Positions 7,189 to 16,476 of a stretch of 64,000 bases of DNA are shown one piece after another (the first letter of the stretch is position 1; each line of letters begins with the position of its first letter). Source of the stretch: an uncultured Lactobacillus sp. (GTDB lineage: Bacteria; Bacillota; Bacilli; Lactobacillales; Lactobacillaceae); the NCBI GenBank assembly GCA_937874185.1, contig CALNAK010000021.1, positions 372,001 through 436,000 of the forward strand, written 5' to 3'. The translations under genes were made by a program, and so were the position numbers. The notes under the pieces were generated by a model, which was not told where the DNA came from, did no database searches, and saw nothing but the letters and a program-made list of their open reading frames with translations.

Positions 7189-9819
7189 TTAGAATTTCAA
7201 TTTAAGAACAACTCTCAAAATATTGATAGCAGATTTCTGTAAGTCACCAAGATATAAATCATTATTATCTTTCCATTTACCAGTTAAAAGCACATGGTCC
7301 TCATCAAGAATCTGTGCCTCACCACTGTAAACCCAAGCCTTAATCTGTTCATTCAAATCAGAATCATTGCCAACTCTAACTTTGACAAGCACCTCACCGT
7401 CAGCGTCAACTATGAAATCATTCCACATTTGAGTTTCAGTAAATTGTTTTTTAGTAATATCATAATCCTTCTTGATTTTGATATTACCATTAACATCGAA
7501 TTCTGGACCAAAGTCACTAACAGCACTCAATAGTTCAGATTTAGACGCACCCGGCATAATTAAATCATTACCATTGTGCATACTCTTCTTAGGATCAGCA
7601 GAACTAAACCAGTCAGTCATCACTAATCCTTGGAAGTGCCACTCATCACGTAAAATATTAGTTAAGAGTTCAAAGTTTTCACCCGAAAATACACCATTAA
7701 CACGATTATACGAAGTCATCATAGCCACTGGTTGGCAAATCTTGATAGCAATTTCAAAATTACGTAGATAAATTTCACGTAAAGCTTGTTCACCAATAAT
7801 ACTGTTACCAGAATTACGGAAGCTCTCCTGATTATTACCAATAAAATGCTTTAAAGTTACACCAAGTTTTGGATGCTTTTGAACACCCTTAGTTTCTGAA
7901 GCAGCCATGGTTCCTGAAAGATATGGATCTTCAGAGAAGTATTCAAAGTTTCGACCACCAAGTGGATCACGGTGAATATTCATCCCTGGAGCCAACCAGA
8001 GGTCCACTCCAAACTCAGTCATCTCATTACCTACAGCGAACCCAACTTTTTCAATTAAAGTTTTATTCCATGTTTGGGCTAAAGCAGTACCAATTGGCCA
8101 AGCAGTCGCATAATGACTTACAGTCTGACCATTCTTTTCATAAACTGGTTCGACACGAACACCAGCGGGACCATCAGCCATAACTAATGATGGAACTCCC
8201 TTAGACTTGATTACACCTGTTTGACCGGCAGCACCCGGTACAAGGTCTGACGAAATACCGACCATACCATTGTCACCACTAGAAAGTGTACCTTCAACAA
8301 TATTGACCAATTCACTTGGAGACAAACTTGCAACGAATTCAGCAAGTTCCACATCCCCATTTTTAACATCCGTCAACGTCTTACCAGCAGCGTTTCTAAC
8401 TTCTTCAATTACTTGATCTAAGCCTTTACCTGGTAATTTGTCATTGTTTGCAACAAATGTTGTAACATCAGATTTTTCTTGGTATTGAATAAATTTAGTT
8501 TCTGGAAAATTAGCAGCCTTGAGGATAAAGAATGAAACTCCAGCTACTTGTTCCAAATCAACTTTATTCTCAGTGAAAACCGTCGGATCAACTTCTGAGT
8601 TTAAAACCTTATCAACTTTTTCCACAATTACTCGTTCGTCCAATTTAAATGTTGCGACAACTTGAGTATTTCGTGAGCTATTACCTACTCTGACTAAGTA
8701 AGTTCCGGGAACTAGGACATAAGCTCCCAATTCATCATCAAAGACGGTTAAATTATTAATCGGTATCTCGAAATCTAAACCTTGTTGCGCATTTGGTCGT
8801 AGCACGGTTGTCTTCCCATAGGCTTCCAATCCTTGATATGGTGTTGGAATACCTGATTGTGGCTTAGAAACATAAACTTGGACAACTTCACGTCCTGAAT
8901 ACTTTTCATCAGTATTCTCAACATTAACGTGCAATTTGATTCGACTTTCATTCACATTAACTTTTGAAGTCTTGATAAAGAACTTGGTATAACTCAATCC
9001 ATATCCAAATTCAAATCTTGGTTTCACATTGAAACTATCAAAATAACGATAACCTACATAAACTCCTTCGACGTATTCAGGATTGGACATCCCAAAGTTC
9101 TCTGAAGTTGGGTAATCATTATATGAATATGCCCAAGTATCACTTAGTTTACCGGAGGGAGTCTTTACTCCTGACAATACTTCAGCAATGGCATCGCCAC
9201 CACTCATTCCCAATTGCGAAACTAATACGACACTATCAAGTAATGGACATTTTTCAATAAAACTTGTATCCATCACTCCACCAACGTTTAATAGTAGAAC
9301 GCTATTTGTATAGTATTCACTCATTCGTTTGATGTTGGATAATTCATTATCGGTTAATTTAAAATCACCGGCCTCATTCTTACGATCGTAAGCCTCACCA
9401 GAACTTCTGGAAATAACATAAATACCAGTTGTCCCTTCATCAAATTCACCAATTTCTGGATCATTGAATTTGAAGGCTGGTGCTAAAAGTGCCAATGGAT
9501 CATCTTTTAATTTTTCATCATGTAAATCTTTTTCTTTTTGATAATAACGTTGTAATCTGACTAACCAAGATTTAGACGTAATTGTGAAATCTTGGTTTTC
9601 TAATCCCTCTATAATATTAACCAAATCTCTTTGATTAACATCGCCAGAACCAGTGCCACCTTTGACAGTCGCAAAAGCCCCACTTCCATATAGAGCAACA
9701 GTCTTATTCTTTAATGGTAGAGTCTGATTATTATTTTGTAATAAAACGATGCCCTCTTTGGCAACTTGTTTGGCTAATTCTTTATTTTCGATTTCTCTTT
9801 GTGAAATAACGCTTTCCAT
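7189..9819 (-). CDS. GH3 beta-glucosidase with swapped domain order
   Basis: An 876-residue glycoside hydrolase of family 3. The usual order is TIM barrel, then alpha/beta sandwich, then Fn3. Here the alpha/beta sandwich comes first (AKEGIVLLQNNNQTLPL, GSGAFATVKGGTGSGDVN), the Fn3-like domain is in the middle (FEFGYGLSYTKF to about 400) and the barrel is last (ADGPAGVR, PGMNIHRDPLGGRNFEYFSEDP, TLKHFIGNNQE). The catalytic nucleophile is Asp736 in GLVMTDWFS. This permuted architecture is known from rumen and some lactobacillus beta-glucosidases. No signal peptide, so cytoplasmic; it probably hydrolyses beta-glucosides or related short glycosides. Start supported by AGGAGAGG. It is monocistronic. 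Confidence 0.9.
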   Translation of the reverse strand: MESVISQREIENKELAKQVAKEGIVLLQNNNQTLPLKNKTVALYGSGAFATVKGGTGSGDVNQRDLVNIIEGLENQDFTITSKSWLVRLQRYYQKEKDLHDEKLKDDPLALLAPAFKFNDPEIGEFDEGTTGIYVISRSSGEAYDRKNEAGDFKLTDNELSNIKRMSEYYTNSVLLLNVGGVMDTSFIEKCPLLDSVVLVSQLGMSGGDAIAEVLSGVKTPSGKLSDTWAYSYNDYPTSENFGMSNPEYVEGVYVGYRYFDSFNVKPRFEFGYGLSYTKFFIKTSKVNVNESRIKLHVNVENTDEKYSGREVVQVYVSKPQSGIPTPYQGLEAYGKTTVLRPNAQQGLDFEIPINNLTVFDDELGAYVLVPGTYLVRVGNSSRNTQVVATFKLDERVIVEKVDKVLNSEVDPTVFTENKVDLEQVAGVSFFILKAANFPETKFIQYQEKSDVTTFVANNDKLPGKGLDQVIEEVRNAAGKTLTDVKNGDVELAEFVASLSPSELVNIVEGTLSSGDNGMVGISSDLVPGAAGQTGVIKSKGVPSLVMADGPAGVRVEPVYEKNGQTVSHYATAWPIGTALAQTWNKTLIEKVGFAVGNEMTEFGVDLWLAPGMNIHRDPLGGRNFEYFSEDPYLSGTMAASETKGVQKHPKLGVTLKHFIGNNQESFRNSGNSIIGEQALREIYLRNFEIAIKICQPVAMMTSYNRVNGVFSGENFELLTNILRDEWHFQGLVMTDWFSSADPKKSMHNGNDLIMPGASKSELLSAVSDFGPEFDVNGNIKIKKDYDITKKQFTETQMWNDFIVDADGEVLVKVRVGNDSDLNEQIKAWVYSGEAQILDEDHVLLTGKWKDNNDLYLGDLQKSAINILRVVLKLKF

Positions 9820-9889
9820 CTAAATACCTCTCCTTTGGTGGAAATGTAATTACCCTAATTTTACACTTTTAAAATCGAAAGGTCGAAAC

Positions 9890-12286
9890 TCAGAGGACGA
9901 TTATTAGAACAATATACAGAACTAAACCTAACAAACTAATTATCAGTCCCAATTTCAATCCAGGAACTTGATATTTAAGCTTAATCTCATGTTTACCTGG
10001 CTTCAATTCCAAATAACTCATATTCCCCACAACTTGTTTGATTGGTACATTCTTGCCATCAACTTTAGCCGTCCAACCTTTTCCATATGGGATATTTAAT
10101 AGAAGGATTTGATTATTACGAGTTACTTTTACAGTGCCATTAATCTTTGAACTTTGAAATTTACCCTGTAAATGTAACTGTTGCTGATTTAATACTTTGA
10201 CTGATTGTCTTAATTTTTGATTATTCAATACATAGAAATTATTTGAGTTGTTCAACTTAGTACCCAATAATTTCACATTCACATCAGTACCAGTATTAAT
10301 TTTTCCTAAATCGATCACATTATTATGTTCATATTCATCGACTGGAATTTTTTTACCATTTACAACAATCGCACTAACATTTTCTTTATTGACGAAATAC
10401 AGATTACCCGAGATGGAACTGCTTATAGTATTTCCTGTAACTTTAGGACTCACGAAATATTGTCGTTTAGTTCCACTTAATGTATTCAAAATTCTTTCTT
10501 GATTACCGATTGGATCAGTTGAATTAAGTTTAACTTTGGTTAATTTTTTATCGACAACTGTACCCATTCCCAAGGCATCACTTTGAACTATCTTTTGTCC
10601 ATTAACTCGATATTTCACTCCAAACAACGCATCAGTCAATTTAGTCCCATTAGTTGGACTGATACTTCTGATATTTCGTCCGTAATATCCGAGATTTAGC
10701 ATCATCTGACGCGTATTAGAATCTAGCGTTGAACTGTACGCACTAACACCATTAATATCAAAGATTAGTGGATCATTGTTATTACTATCTGCAATGTAAT
10801 CTGCTTGATTGATGAGTGGCTTAACATTTACCACTCGATAAAATCCCTTATCACTCTGCTTAATTTTTTGGTAAGTTTTGGATTCTATTTGATAATATTT
10901 CTGATAAAGATCTTCTCGACCAAACTTTGAACCTTGTAAACCACCCAAGAAATTAATTAATAATTCTACAGATATGGTTATCATCAATAAATATTGAAAA
11001 TTGGGTCTCTTTAAACTCACACTTAATAAAATTCCACTTAGCAAAATGAAACTGATACTCCAGTAGAAATACTTAATAGAAACAAGTTGATTACTACGTG
11101 CCGCAAAATAGTATCCAATGGACATTAAAATTAGACTTAACCCTGTCGAGACAAATAAGTTCTTTTTCGTTATTCCAATTTGAAAACTTTCTGACGAAAA
11201 AATAATTGCTACAAAACTAAAGAAGTAAACGTTTCTGAAATGTAATCCCACTGGTGGCTGAAACATATGCCAAATTGTATTGAATGTTAAAACAAACATC
11301 CCTAAGAATAAAATTATTAAAATATAGGCAGCTGAATTTTTTTGGTACCTTGTTATTCCTTTATTTATAAAAAAGCTAATTAACAATATTAATACAAGAC
11401 TAGTCATAAAGACTTCAGGCCCATAAGAAATCCGTTTTGCAACAGTATTACCAACTACACCAAATTGAATTAAGCTCGACCAACCATATTCTGGTGTTGG
11501 TAAGAAATTATTTAGATTCATTTTTTGTTTGCTGGTTTGTAACATGGCCATGACTGTTGGCAACAGGATAGCCGCACTTAGCAGTCCTGAAATAAGTGAA
11601 GAAATTAAATATTTCCCAATAGTTTTTATATTGAAACTACGATTTAACAAACAAAGATAACTAAAATAAACCACTGAGAATATGCACATCATGTAACCCA
11701 TGTAATAATTGGTTACAATTGTTAATAATAATATTCCAATATACAAACCACTTTTTTTTCGATAAAAAATATTTTGAATTCCTAAAATTACCAATGGCAA
11801 AAGTATCCATGCATCCAGCCACATTAAATTATAAAAATACAATGCGACAAATCCTGACAATGAAAAAACTGTTGAGAAAATTAAATTACTAAATTGATAT
11901 TGATGAAACTTCCTTTTGAAAAAATAAGCTGTACTCAAACCTATTGTGGAAATTTTTAAAATTATGATCCAGCTCAGTGCTTCTGGCACCTTATTAGCTG
12001 GAAACAAAAGCAGTATTAAATTAAATGGACTTAATAAATAGTAGGAAAGAACCGGAAAAAAATTATCGCCAAGAGAGAGACTAAACGAATAGAATGAGAA
12101 GTTGAATGTCGTCAACGCATATCGAAAATAACTTAGAAATGGAACATACTGTGCTCCAACATCCCCAATCATTAAATCATTTCGTCCCATTGGAGTTAGA
12201 TGGGCACCATAAAAAGTCGCCAATACTATAATTAATGGAATCACGAAAGCCATTGAGTAGTACAAACTCTTTCTAGTCTTCAACAA
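9890..12286 (-). CDS. YfhO-family membrane glycosyltransferase-like protein
   Basis: A 798-residue multi-spanning protein with about a dozen TM segments in the first 440 residues and one at the C terminus. The N-terminal region contains the family signature around GRNDLMIGDVGAQYVPF and a long extracytoplasmic domain lies at about 450-770. YfhO proteins are GT-C-like enzymes; B. subtilis YfhO is linked to lipoteichoic acid glycosylation. The conserved acidic residue just after TM1 (in MIGD) is present. The acceptor in this organism is unknown. The start ATG lies after a weak AGTGGAG-like site. It is followed by the GH3 gene 70 bases downstream, on the same strand. Confidence 0.85.
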   Translation of the reverse strand: MLKTRKSLYYSMAFVIPLIIVLATFYGAHLTPMGRNDLMIGDVGAQYVPFLSYFRYALTTFNFSFYSFSLSLGDNFFPVLSYYLLSPFNLILLLFPANKVPEALSWIIILKISTIGLSTAYFFKRKFHQYQFSNLIFSTVFSLSGFVALYFYNLMWLDAWILLPLVILGIQNIFYRKKSGLYIGILLLTIVTNYYMGYMMCIFSVVYFSYLCLLNRSFNIKTIGKYLISSLISGLLSAAILLPTVMAMLQTSKQKMNLNNFLPTPEYGWSSLIQFGVVGNTVAKRISYGPEVFMTSLVLILLISFFINKGITRYQKNSAAYILIILFLGMFVLTFNTIWHMFQPPVGLHFRNVYFFSFVAIIFSSESFQIGITKKNLFVSTGLSLILMSIGYYFAARSNQLVSIKYFYWSISFILLSGILLSVSLKRPNFQYLLMITISVELLINFLGGLQGSKFGREDLYQKYYQIESKTYQKIKQSDKGFYRVVNVKPLINQADYIADSNNNDPLIFDINGVSAYSSTLDSNTRQMMLNLGYYGRNIRSISPTNGTKLTDALFGVKYRVNGQKIVQSDALGMGTVVDKKLTKVKLNSTDPIGNQERILNTLSGTKRQYFVSPKVTGNTISSSISGNLYFVNKENVSAIVVNGKKIPVDEYEHNNVIDLGKINTGTDVNVKLLGTKLNNSNNFYVLNNQKLRQSVKVLNQQQLHLQGKFQSSKINGTVKVTRNNQILLLNIPYGKGWTAKVDGKNVPIKQVVGNMSYLELKPGKHEIKLKYQVPGLKLGLIISLLGLVLYIVLIIVL

Positions 12287-12544
12287 AACTCCACTTCCCT
12301 ACTTTATTTTGAGAAACAAAAAAGCCGATATTATTAATTGATTGATGATAGTTTATACAATTAATAATGACGGTTTCAAATGTTTGGTAGTGAAGTCTAC
12401 AAGACGTCTTTATTTGAGATTAATAGGTACAAAAATAGTCTGCAATAACTAATTTGTTTAGGATATTGCAGACTGTTTTTTCTACATTTTTTACAATTAA
12501 ATCAAATTTAATCCCAACCATAACAAAGCATCACAAGCACTAGT
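12287..12544. other. Intergenic region before the YfhO gene
   Basis: About 260 AT-rich bases with one clear hairpin (AGTCTGCAATA/TATTGCAGACT, 12438-12480, with T runs on both strands) acting as a bidirectional terminator. I see no other gene. Confidence 0.5.
12438..12482. terminator. Bidirectional terminator
   Basis: AGTCTGCAATA pairs with TATTGCAGACT and is followed by TTTTTT; the minus strand also ends in a T run. It probably ends the DedA-PAP2 transcript. Confidence 0.7.
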
Positions 12545-12701
12545 CTGGAGCAAAAATTGCAATTGGCCCAGCTGTGTAGTTGTTCTTAGTGGACGAAGTA
12601 CACTTAGAACAAGACCAAGTTTGAAGACTGTTCCAGTTTTTGGAATAGGCTTCAAATCGTGTCCACAGCGTTCCGGCCAAATTGCAATTTTTGTGGAAGA
12701 C
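12545..12701. repeat. Structured palindromic element (type 2)
   Basis: Outer arms CAAAAATTGCAATTGGCC and GGCCAAATTGCAATTTTTG; inside, two further hairpins (TTCTTAGTG/CACTTAGAA and GTTTGAAG/CTTCAAAT). The fold would be a three-way branched structure. A 69-codon reading frame across it is an accident of the palindrome. It shares only the GGAAC-type motif with the 26/5316/38600 family. Confidence 0.7.
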
Positions 12702-12706
12702 GGCAA

Positions 12707-13378
12707 CTAATTATTAGCTTTCTTCAATCTCAACTCCAAGAAATCATTCAGTCTCTGAGCATAACGTATATAAAGCAATTCAGCTGATTCCCACCAAGCA
12801 GCAGCGATAATTACACTTCCAAAAATATCACTCATGTAGTGACCGCGTAAATAGACTCTTGAGAATGCTACAAGCAATAGCCAAATTACCATGACAACTA
12901 ATAATGAAAAACGTGATTCCTGATTCTTAACGTATGGTAATAATAAATATACAACGATTAAAATCAATAATGTTAAACCAAAAACATGTCCACTTGGAAA
13001 ACTGAATCCAGAATCTGAAACCACCTTATCGACTGGCCTTGGACGTCTAACTATTTCTTTGATCAAAAATGCAACTACATTACCACCTAAATATGTTAAT
13101 GCTGTCCATATTGCATCAACTTTTCGATTTTTCGAGTACAGTAACACCGCGATAAACATGGCTAAAATAAACGACATTATTGGACTACCCAAAAACGAAA
13201 TTAACACGAACACCGAGGTTCTGGCTGATGTAACCATTGGTGATACAACATTTTGAATGGTTAAATCGAAATTTGCTAAAAGTTTGTTATTTGTTACAAC
13301 TAACATTTCTAAGGCTAAAAATAATATATAGTAAAAAATTGTTAATGGTTTTCGATTTTTGTTCTCTTCAAAGAGCAT
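12707..13378 (-). CDS. PAP2-family lipid phosphatase
   Basis: A 223-residue membrane phosphatase of the PAP2 superfamily. The three phosphatase motifs are visible: KEIVRRPRP, FPSGH and SRVYLRGHYMSD, containing the conserved Arg, His and Asp residues. Five to six TM segments frame them. Likely substrates are undecaprenyl pyrophosphate or other lipid phosphates (BcrC/PgpB-like). The gene starts 23 bases past the DedA stop, so the two probably form one operon. The ribosome site (GTTGGGAAG) is weak. Confidence 0.88.
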   Translation of the reverse strand: MLFEENKNRKPLTIFYYILFLALEMLVVTNNKLLANFDLTIQNVVSPMVTSARTSVFVLISFLGSPIMSFILAMFIAVLLYSKNRKVDAIWTALTYLGGNVVAFLIKEIVRRPRPVDKVVSDSGFSFPSGHVFGLTLLILIVVYLLLPYVKNQESRFSLLVVMVIWLLLVAFSRVYLRGHYMSDIFGSVIIAAAWWESAELLYIRYAQRLNDFLELRLKKANN

Positions 13379-13401
13379 CTTCCCAACTTCTTTCTGAATT
13401 A

Positions 13402-14055
13402 TTAACTAACTCTCTTACTAACCAAATGATTTCTAACAGCCACAAATATCATTGGTATCAGTGAAATCATGACAATTACCACCATAATCAGTGAAAAGTT
13501 ATCTCTTATCATTTCGACGTTACCGAAAATAAATCCAGACATGACTCCTAAAACCACCCACGAGAAACCTCCAGCAACGTTATAAATTAGAAAATTTCGA
13601 TAGGTCATCTTACTGCCACCAGCCGTAAAAGGAACCAACGTTCTAACTACAGGAATGAATCGTCCCAAGAAGATGGCTGGATTACCATGTCTTTGGAAAA
13701 ATAGTTCTGACTTCTGTAAATTTTGTGGTTTAATAATTTTTCGCCAATTAGCACTGTTACTAATATGGTGTCCAAATAGTTTACCAATTTCAAAATTCAA
13801 ACTATCTCCCAAAGTGGCTGCCAAACCGGTTACCATAATTAGCAGAACTGGATTCAAGGAACTACTTGTCATTGCCGCCAAAGATCCACAGAGAAACAAT
13901 AATGAATCTCCTGGTAAAAAAGGTAAGACGACAACACCAGTTTCAATAAATATTAATAAGAAAATCAGTAGATAAAAGGTATTTCCAAATTGATTTATTA
14001 ATTGAGGCAAAACAGTATTTAAATTAAAAAATAAAGTTAGAATTGCTGTCACCAT
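13402..14055 (-). CDS. DedA-family membrane protein
   Basis: A 217-residue DedA/SNARE-associated-family protein. Family features: LPFLPGDSLLFLCGSLAA near residue 50, the membrane-embedded GRFIPVVRTLVPFTAGGSKM near 135-155, and several TM helices. Some DedA proteins flip undecaprenyl phosphate or phosphatidylethanolamine; coupling with a PAP2 phosphatase supports a lipid-carrier recycling role, which is inference. The start at 14055 is chosen because GGAGG lies upstream; the ATG five codons earlier overlaps that site. Confidence 0.88.
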   Translation of the reverse strand: MVTAILTLFFNLNTVLPQLINQFGNTFYLLIFLLIFIETGVVVLPFLPGDSLLFLCGSLAAMTSSSLNPVLLIMVTGLAATLGDSLNFEIGKLFGHHISNSANWRKIIKPQNLQKSELFFQRHGNPAIFLGRFIPVVRTLVPFTAGGSKMTYRNFLIYNVAGGFSWVVLGVMSGFIFGNVEMIRDNFSLIMVVIVMISLIPMIFVAVRNHLVSKRVS

Positions 14056-14155
14056 AAAAATAACCTCCATTACTAATTGATTAAGGTCAGTTTAATCAGT
14101 TAGTAATGGAGGTTCCACATATAAAAAATGAAATAATTCTGAGAAAATTTCAGAA

Positions 14156-15520
14156 TTAATTATTTATTGGCATAATTAAAATAAAGTTACTGCCCTGCGG
14201 TTGATTATCCGCAATCTTAATTTCAATCTTATTTAACTCAGCCAATTTTTTAACAATCGCTAAACCAAGCCCTGTACCAGGGATTTTTTGTGTTCTAGCT
14301 TTATCAACTCGATAAAATCTTTCAAAGATTTCTTTCTTTTCGGCATCAGTTATCCCAATTCCTTGATCAATAATTTCTAAGAGAACTTTATCTTGTTTCT
14401 GATGCAGCCTAATAACAATACGAGTTGTCTTATCTGAATATTTACTAGCATTATTTAAAAGTGCTATCACAATTTGCTCCAAATTATCACGATTAACAAA
14501 GGCATTTAATGGTACATCATGTTGAAAATCTAGTTTCTGCGGAATACTTTCTTGATAAGTTCCTACTATATTATTAAGTAATTCTGAGACATCAACTAAA
14601 TCACGTTTAACTGTCATCTTATCCATTCGTGACAAACGCAGTAAACTCTCAATCAACTTCTGCATCCGCAATGATTCACTATCAATATATCCTAAAGAAC
14701 GTCCAACTATTTCTGGGTGTTCCTTGCCATGGCGCTGAATGAACTGCACATGTCCACGAATAGCTGTTATGGGTGTCCGCAATTCATGAGAGGCATCGGA
14801 AACAAACTGTCGATCCCGAATCGCCTTATGATTCAATTGTTCCAATAATTGATTAAACTCTTTGGTTAAATCCGTCACTTCTTGTGGTTTATTTGGAATT
14901 GGTAATTGCGTATCATACGACAATTTTCCAGCTTGATTAATCTTGTGCGTTGACCTTGTAAGATTTACTAGTGGTCGATTGAGATGCTTCGCCAAAACTG
15001 AAATCAATCCGACACCAATTAAAAAACTGGCTAACATTACAATCAACAAAATATTAAATATCACATGAAAAATATGTGTCACACTATGAAAGCTGACCCA
15101 AATTTCATAACGAACACCTTTACTGACCTCAGTTAAATGATAATATGGCCGCCAATAATCTCTAACTTCTAAGGCATTAAAAAATGGTATTCGTTCTGGT
15201 TTATTTTTCAAAAATCCTTTGGTATTTGCCGAATAATAAATATGCTCTTTATTATTTCTCGAGGACTCCACCCTGACAAAAGTATCCTTCGTATTAACAT
15301 TACTGTTAGTTCTCCATTGATTCCAATCAGGTTTATCGTCAATAAACGAACGCTGCAAACTATTCATCAATCCATTAGCGTCTTGAATTTTTGCGTCAAC
15401 TAACTGATAACCTACTCCAACAGCCAACGACAATCCCATAATAACGGTAATTATTCCCAAAATTATGACATAAGAAATTGTAATTTGGGAAGCACTGGAA
15501 TTACTTCTTCTCAGTTTCAT
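14156..15520 (-). CDS. Sensor histidine kinase
   Basis: A 454-residue kinase: TM1 about 14-37, extracytoplasmic domain about 38-150, TM2 about 152-175, HAMP about 176-230, H-box SDASHELRTP with His245, N-box near LLNNASKYSD, G1 DQGIGIT and G2 GTGLGLAIV. All motifs look intact. The start at 15520 is favoured by AGGGATG; upstream ATGs at 15526 and 15529 are possible. It overlaps the response-regulator end by 20 bases or so, implying translational coupling. The stimulus is unknown. Confidence 0.9.
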   Translation of the reverse strand: MKLRRSNSSASQITISYVIILGIITVIMGLSLAVGVGYQLVDAKIQDANGLMNSLQRSFIDDKPDWNQWRTNSNVNTKDTFVRVESSRNNKEHIYYSANTKGFLKNKPERIPFFNALEVRDYWRPYYHLTEVSKGVRYEIWVSFHSVTHIFHVIFNILLIVMLASFLIGVGLISVLAKHLNRPLVNLTRSTHKINQAGKLSYDTQLPIPNKPQEVTDLTKEFNQLLEQLNHKAIRDRQFVSDASHELRTPITAIRGHVQFIQRHGKEHPEIVGRSLGYIDSESLRMQKLIESLLRLSRMDKMTVKRDLVDVSELLNNIVGTYQESIPQKLDFQHDVPLNAFVNRDNLEQIVIALLNNASKYSDKTTRIVIRLHQKQDKVLLEIIDQGIGITDAEKKEIFERFYRVDKARTQKIPGTGLGLAIVKKLAELNKIEIKIADNQPQGSNFILIMPINN

Positions 15521-16208
15521 TGTCATCATCCCTTAATGTATAACCGATGCCACGAACTGTTTTAATGATTGAATTGTCGGGATCACTGTCAATTTTGTGG
15601 CGCAGATAACGAATATACACGTCCACAATATTAGGTTGTCCATCAAAATTAACGCCCCAGACTTGATTCAATAGTTCGTCACGAGTCAAAGTAGAATTAA
15701 TATTTTGTAATAAAATCAGCAATAATTCATATTCTCGTTGAGTCAGTTGAATTATCTGGTTATTACGTTTCAATTGTCTTGATTTAGTATCTAAAGTTAA
15801 ATCACCTATCGTATAAGTTGTGGGAACGGTTTGACTATTTTCTTGATGCCGTAAAATAACCCGAATCCTTGCCAACAATTCTTCAATTTCAAACGGCTTA
15901 GTAATGTAATCATCTGCTCCACTATCAAGTCCAGCCACCTTGTCACCGACATAATCACGAGCTGTCAACATAATGACTGGTTTATCAGATTGTTTGCGGA
16001 TTCTGCGAAGCACTTCCAATCCATCCAATTTAGCAATCATCCAATCCAAAATCACTAAACTGAGATTGGACTCATTTTCTTGATAGATTTTCCAACCCAT
16101 TTCACCATCTGTTGCGGTAATTACTTGATACCCTTCAAATTCCAATTCTGGTTGTAAGTATGAAATCAAACTATCTTCATCTTCAACTAATAAAATTTTA
16201 TACGCCAT
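15501..16208 (-). CDS. OmpR-family response regulator
   Basis: A 235-residue regulator with a receiver domain (VEDED, phospho-acceptor Asp55, Thr in MLTARD, Lys in ITKPF) and a winged-helix domain ending VDVYIRYLRHKID and GIGYTL. The residues after the phospho-acceptor are DWMIAKLDG, whereas the family usually has DWMLPxLDG, so the normally conserved Pro is missing; this should not block phosphorylation. Start supported by GGTGATTC. A small membrane protein precedes it by 15 bases and the kinase overlaps its end. Confidence 0.9.
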   Translation of the reverse strand: MAYKILLVEDEDSLISYLQPELEFEGYQVITATDGEMGWKIYQENESNLSLVILDWMIAKLDGLEVLRRIRKQSDKPVIMLTARDYVGDKVAGLDSGADDYITKPFEIEELLARIRVILRHQENSQTVPTTYTIGDLTLDTKSRQLKRNNQIIQLTQREYELLLILLQNINSTLTRDELLNQVWGVNFDGQPNIVDVYIRYLRHKIDSDPDNSIIKTVRGIGYTLRDDDNETEKK

Positions 16209-16223
16209 AAGAATCACCAACGT

Positions 16224-16406
16224 TTACATTATTTTTTTCAAAATGAACTTGTGAATTAAAAAGACCAAAACTATCACGATTAGACCAATAATAATCTCAC
16301 TAGTAAGAAAGTCTAATCCTGTACTTTGTAACAATCTTAATATGGGATTGTTGCCAATTGCAATTAACATGATTGCAATAATTATGTCTGCTGTAAAAAT
16401 GTTCAT
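16224..16406 (-). CDS. Small two-helix membrane protein upstream of a two-component system
   Basis: A 60-residue protein with two predicted TM stretches (about 5-18 and 37-53) and a basic C terminus (HKFILKKIM). The start at 16406 follows GGAGG by 6 bases; a longer frame from 16496 overlaps the coaBC promoter and start. It ends 15 bases before the response-regulator start and is first in the operon. Small membrane proteins of this kind can act as accessory sensors or feedback modulators of kinases; this role is inferred from position only. I do not recognise a family. Confidence 0.65.
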   Translation of the reverse strand: MNIFTADIIIAIMLIAIGNNPILRLLQSTGLDFLTSEIIIGLIVIVLVFLIHKFILKKIM

Positions 16407-16476
16407 ATAAACCTCCGAATTGTAAAAATATAATAATGTATAATAATAGTAAGAAAAATTTTTTTGAGGTGGAAAA

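Noticed and set aside
7923..8183. 86-codon plus-strand frame inside the GH3 gene
   Set aside because: Antisense shadow; no start signal and no recognisable domain.
12497..12706. 69-codon minus-strand ORF
   Set aside because: It lies wholly in a palindromic element, so its protein sequence is an artefact of the inverted arms.
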